Positions 5,404 through 8,366 of a stretch of 8,366 nucleotides of DNA are shown here, in pieces. Source of the stretch: Methylovirgula sp. (GTDB lineage Bacteria; Pseudomonadota; Alphaproteobacteria; Rhizobiales; Beijerinckiaceae); NCBI GenBank assembly GCA_025356505.1, contig JANXSV010000367.1, positions 1 to 8,366 on the forward strand, in the 5' to 3' direction. The first letter of the stretch is position 1. The number at the start of each line of letters is the position of its first letter. The notes under the pieces were generated by a model. The model worked only from the letters and a program-made list of their open reading frames with translations. It was not told the DNA's origin and made no database searches. A program made the position numbers and the translations under genes.

Positions 5404-6837
5404 CTAGAAGAGGCTCTTGGCCGCCGCCATCGCGCCGATAATGATTGGTGAAGGATAGACCCAGAAGGCAAGTACAAAGATGCCCGAAAGCACGAGCGCC
5501 CAGTCGACAACCCAGTAAGGCTTGTCAAATGCGCCGACGGAATCGTCAAGGTACATGATCTTGACAATGCGTAGATAGTAGAAGGCCGATACCACCGACG
5601 CAAGAACGGCGATCGTGCTTAAAGTGTAAAGGTGAGCTTCCATCGCCGCGCCAATGACATAGAACTTGCCAAAAAAGCCCGCAAGAGGCGGAATTCCGGC
5701 CAAAGAAAACATCATCATGGCCAAAAAGAAGGCCATTTTGCCATTGGTCTTAGATAGTCCCGCAAGATCGGCGATTGTTTCAACCATCTGACCATTGCGG
5801 CGCATTGAAATTATAGCGGCGAATGTCCCTAGCGTCATGAGCAGGTAGATAGTCATGTAGATGAGAACGCCCTGAACGCCAATCTGGGTGCCTGCGGCCA
5901 AGCCGACCAACGCGAAACCCATATGGCCGATCGACGAATAGGCCATGAGGCGCTTTATATTCGTCTGGCCAATCGCCGCAAAGGCACCAAGCAGCATGGA
6001 GAGAATCGCTAGAAAGCCAACAATTTGCTGCCACTGGGTGACAATCCCGGGAAAGGCAGTGCTCAGGATGCGCACCATCATTGCAACAGCGGCCATTTTC
6101 GGGGCTGAAGCGAAAAATGCCGTCACGGGTGTTGGTGCACCTTCATAAACGTCTGGCGTCCACATATGAAACGGAACGGCCGAGATTTTGAACGCCATAC
6201 CGGCCATCATGAAGACGAGTCCGAAGATAACGCCGATCGACACCTGTCCGTGAATGGCGTGCGCTATGCCATTAAAGGAAACCGTTCCGGAAAAACCGTA
6301 AATCAGCGATGCGCCGTAAAGCAGCATCCCTGATGATAAAGCGCCGAGCACGAAATATTTGAGACCGGCTTCCGAGGACTTAACATCGTCGCGCTTTATG
6401 GCTGCGATGACATACAAGGCCAGCGACGACAATTCCAAACCCATGTAGAGCGCAATGAGATCATTGGCCGAAGCCATCAGCATCATGCCAATGGTTGAGA
6501 GCAGAATGAGAATGGGATATTCAAACGACGCGAACTTTTCGCGTGCGGTGAAGTCCAATGATAAGAGCAGCGCCACCAGAGCTCCGATGAGAGATAGAAC
6601 CTTCATGTAACGCCCGAAAGCGTCGTCGATGAAGGAACCGGAAAAATCTGCACCAGTTGTATCTGGATGGCGCAACACTACGATAATGGCGACACCCAGG
6701 ATGGCCACCGCTAGTTCCGCTACCAACCAAGCGGCAGTTTCGCCTCTCAAAGCACCGAGCAAAATGAGCCCTAGCGCGCCCAATGAAACGATGATCTCAG
6801 GCAAAACCGGAGCAAGTGCAAAAATCGGCGCGTTCAT
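5404..6837 (-). CDS. nuoN: NADH-quinone oxidoreductase subunit N
   Basis: NuoN is one of the three antiporter-like membrane subunits of respiratory complex I, pumping protons across the inner membrane as NADH is oxidised by quinone. The 477-residue product is almost entirely transmembrane helices (about 14) and matches the family length. Residues of the proton path are in place: Glu135 in MGLELSS, Lys217 in MAFKISAVPFHMW, Lys247 in SAPKMAA, and Lys391 in GFFGKFY. These correspond to Glu133, Lys217, Lys247 and Lys395 in E. coli NuoN. The broken-helix region FKISAVPFHMWTPDVYEGAP is intact. The ATG at 6837 has GGAATAG upstream, and the nuoM stop lies 9 nt before. In this group nuoN ends the nuoA-N operon, here with birA following. 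Confidence 0.97.
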   Translation of the reverse strand: MNAPIFALAPVLPEIIVSLGALGLILLGALRGETAAWLVAELAVAILGVAIIVVLRHPDTTGADFSGSFIDDAFGRYMKVLSLIGALVALLLSLDFTAREKFASFEYPILILLSTIGMMLMASANDLIALYMGLELSSLALYVIAAIKRDDVKSSEAGLKYFVLGALSSGMLLYGASLIYGFSGTVSFNGIAHAIHGQVSIGVIFGLVFMMAGMAFKISAVPFHMWTPDVYEGAPTPVTAFFASAPKMAAVAMMVRILSTAFPGIVTQWQQIVGFLAILSMLLGAFAAIGQTNIKRLMAYSSIGHMGFALVGLAAGTQIGVQGVLIYMTIYLLMTLGTFAAIISMRRNGQMVETIADLAGLSKTNGKMAFFLAMMMFSLAGIPPLAGFFGKFYVIGAAMEAHLYTLSTIAVLASVVSAFYYLRIVKIMYLDDSVGAFDKPYWVVDWALVLSGIFVLAFWVYPSPIIIGAMAAAKSLF

Positions 6838-6846
6838 TGTCTATTC

Positions 6847-8358
6847 CTACTGGACTGTCAGAGCTGCGGTTTTAGTCGCAGCCAAAGCGGCATCGAAGCC
6901 CTTGACCAAATGATCAACAGATGCGGCACAGGCATCGAGGATTGGCTGGGGGTGGACACCATAATAAATAACAAGTGCGAGCAAGGGCACCATGATGACA
7001 ATTTCGCGTGCGTCGAGGTCGGCAATATTCATCAAGGCTGGCTTATCCAGGACCCCAAAAATCACACGCCGGTAGAGATAAAGCGCATAAGCTGCAGACA
7101 GGATTACACCGAGTGTCGCGAACAGAGCAACCGAACTATTGGCTTTATAAGTTCCTAGCAAAGTCATGAATTCCCCGACGAAACCCGACGTACCGGGAAG
7201 GCCAACATTGGCCATTGTGAAGACCAGCATCACGACAGCATATTTCGGCATACGATTCACCAGGCCGCCATAAGCCGCAATATCGCGCGTGTGCATACGG
7301 TCATATACGACACCAACGCAGAGGAACAGCGCGCCTGCGACAAGGCCGTGACTGACCATTTGATAAACAGCACCCTGTACACCTTGCTGGTTCATGGCGA
7401 AGAGGCCCATGGTGACAAAGCCCATGTGTGCGACCGACGAATAGGCGATGAGCTTTTTGATGTCTTCCTGCACAAGCGCGACAAGCGACGTGTAGACGAT
7501 CGCAATCACCGACATAGTGAACACCAACGGCGCGAAATAGTGAGACGCATCGGGGAACATAGGCAGCGAAAACCGCAATAAGCCGTACCCACCCATTTTC
7601 AACAAAATACCGGCTAGGATGACCGAACCCGCTGTTGGCGCTTCCACGTGCGCATCCGGCAGCCAAGTGTGAACCGGCCACATAGGCATCTTCACTGCGA
7701 AGGAGGCAAAGAACGCAAACCAAAGCCACTTTTGCATTGCGACGGGGAAGGATGTCTTTAAGAGCACTTCAATGTCTGTTGTTCCGACAGTCCAATACAT
7801 TGCCATGATGGCAAGCAGCATCAGCAAGGAGCCCAGCAGAGTGTAGAGGAAGAACTTAAAACTGGCATAGATACGGCGCTTGCCTCCCCAGATGCCGATG
7901 ATCAAGAACATCGGTATCAAGCCGGCCTCGAAAAACAGGTAGAACAGCATTAAATCCAGCGCGGTGAAGACGCCGATCATCAAGGTTTCCAGCACCAGGA
8001 AAGCAATCATGTATTCGCGAACGCGTAGAGTGACCGAAGTCCAGGACGCCAGAATGCAAAATGGCATCAAAAAGGTCGTCAGCAACACAAAAGGCATAGA
8101 AATGCCGTCGACGCCAAGTTTGAACAGGATTTTATCCGAGAACCAAGCGCGCTGCTCCACAAGCTGAAAAGCGGCGGAGCCCGTGTCAAAACGATTCCAA
8201 GCCACAATAGAAACAGCAAATGTGATAAGGGTGGTGAAAAGCGATACCCAGCGCACGTTACGCAAAGTTGCCTGATCATCCCCTTTTAATAGGAGGAGAA
8301 AAACAACGCCAACCAACGGCAGGAACGTGGTCAGGGAAAGAATGCCAAAACCAAACAT
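6847..8358 (-). CDS. nuoM: NADH-quinone oxidoreductase subunit M
   Basis: NuoM is an antiporter-like proton-pumping subunit of complex I, between NuoL and NuoN in the membrane arm. The complete 503-residue protein has the expected multi-helix profile. Key residues are present: Glu144 in [10 protein letters not shown], Lys223 in [18 protein letters not shown], Lys254 in LLKMGGYG, His338 in MVSHGL, and Glu397 in SGFVGEF. They correspond to E. coli NuoM Glu144, Lys234, Lys265, His348 and Glu407. The ATG at 8358 sits within TAATG, so it overlaps a TAA stop by one base; this is probably the end of nuoL, whose body lies beyond the right edge. Nothing suggests truncation or degeneration. Confidence 0.97.
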   Translation of the reverse strand: MFGFGILSLTTFLPLVGVVFLLLLKGDDQATLRNVRWVSLFTTLITFAVSIVAWNRFDTGSAAFQLVEQRAWFSDKILFKLGVDGISMPFVLLTTFLMPFCILASWTSVTLRVREYMIAFLVLETLMIGVFTALDLMLFYLFFEAGLIPMFLIIGIWGGKRRIYASFKFFLYTLLGSLLMLLAIMAMYWTVGTTDIEVLLKTSFPVAMQKWLWFAFFASFAVKMPMWPVHTWLPDAHVEAPTAGSVILAGILLKMGGYGLLRFSLPMFPDASHYFAPLVFTMSVIAIVYTSLVALVQEDIKKLIAYSSVAHMGFVTMGLFAMNQQGVQGAVYQMVSHGLVAGALFLCVGVVYDRMHTRDIAAYGGLVNRMPKYAVVMLVFTMANVGLPGTSGFVGEFMTLLGTYKANSSVALFATLGVILSAAYALYLYRRVIFGVLDKPALMNIADLDAREIVIMVPLLALVIYYGVHPQPILDACAASVDHLVKGFDAALAATKTAALTVQ

Positions 8359-8366
8359 TAACGCAC
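8358..8366 (-). CDS. nuoL: Possible last codons of nuoL (cut by window edge)
   Basis: Only GTG CGT TAA is visible. The TAA overlaps the nuoM ATG by one base. nuoL precedes nuoM in essentially all nuo operons, so this is likely its C-terminus, but nine bases cannot prove identity. The call rests on gene order. Confidence 0.35.
   Translation of the reverse strand: MR

Overview
The window looks like a chromosomal segment of an alphaproteobacterium, most likely in the Hyphomicrobiales (Rhizobiales) and of moderate GC content. The main evidence is the same-strand gene order nuoM-nuoN-birA-rnj-mce-DUF1467, which is characteristic of the region following the 14-gene complex I operon in rhizobia and Brucella relatives. 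A bacterial RNase J, a single-domain biotin ligase and a DUF1467 protein all fit this. The genus cannot be fixed from sequence reading alone.

Every gene I can support lies on the minus strand, so transcription runs from the right edge to the left. From 8366 down to 2282 there is one tightly packed block. NuoM and NuoN are the proton-pumping antiporter-like subunits of NADH:quinone oxidoreductase. After them come a biotin-protein ligase with a TTG start, ribonuclease J, methylmalonyl-CoA epimerase and a small two-helix DUF1467 membrane protein. Junctions are mostly a 1-base overlap up to 16 bases; the largest is 60 bases, between birA and rnj. This points to one or a few polycistronic transcripts. 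BirA and the epimerase may be linked through propionyl-CoA metabolism, because biotin ligase activates the biotin-dependent propionyl-CoA carboxylase whose product the epimerase converts. That link is inference.

Between 2281 and 1640 no protein gene is convincing. This stretch carries a tRNA-Lys(UUU) gene with encoded CCA at 2153-2078. Closer to the transporter it holds a regulatory region with a consensus -35 box, a 20-bp imperfect palindrome with the AGCGCT core typical of LacI-family repressors, and a second 12-bp perfect palindrome.

The left end (1639-1) holds part of a sugar-type ABC importer: an RbsC-family permease followed by a periplasmic binding protein cut by the window edge. The ATPase gene is not in the window. 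The tRNA gene separates the conserved block from this importer, and proS, the usual next neighbour in related genomes, is absent. The tRNA may therefore mark a rearrangement or insertion boundary.

I found no CRISPR array, transposon, phage gene or clearly undescribed system. The most useful leads are the predicted operator/promoter and the synteny break at the tRNA.
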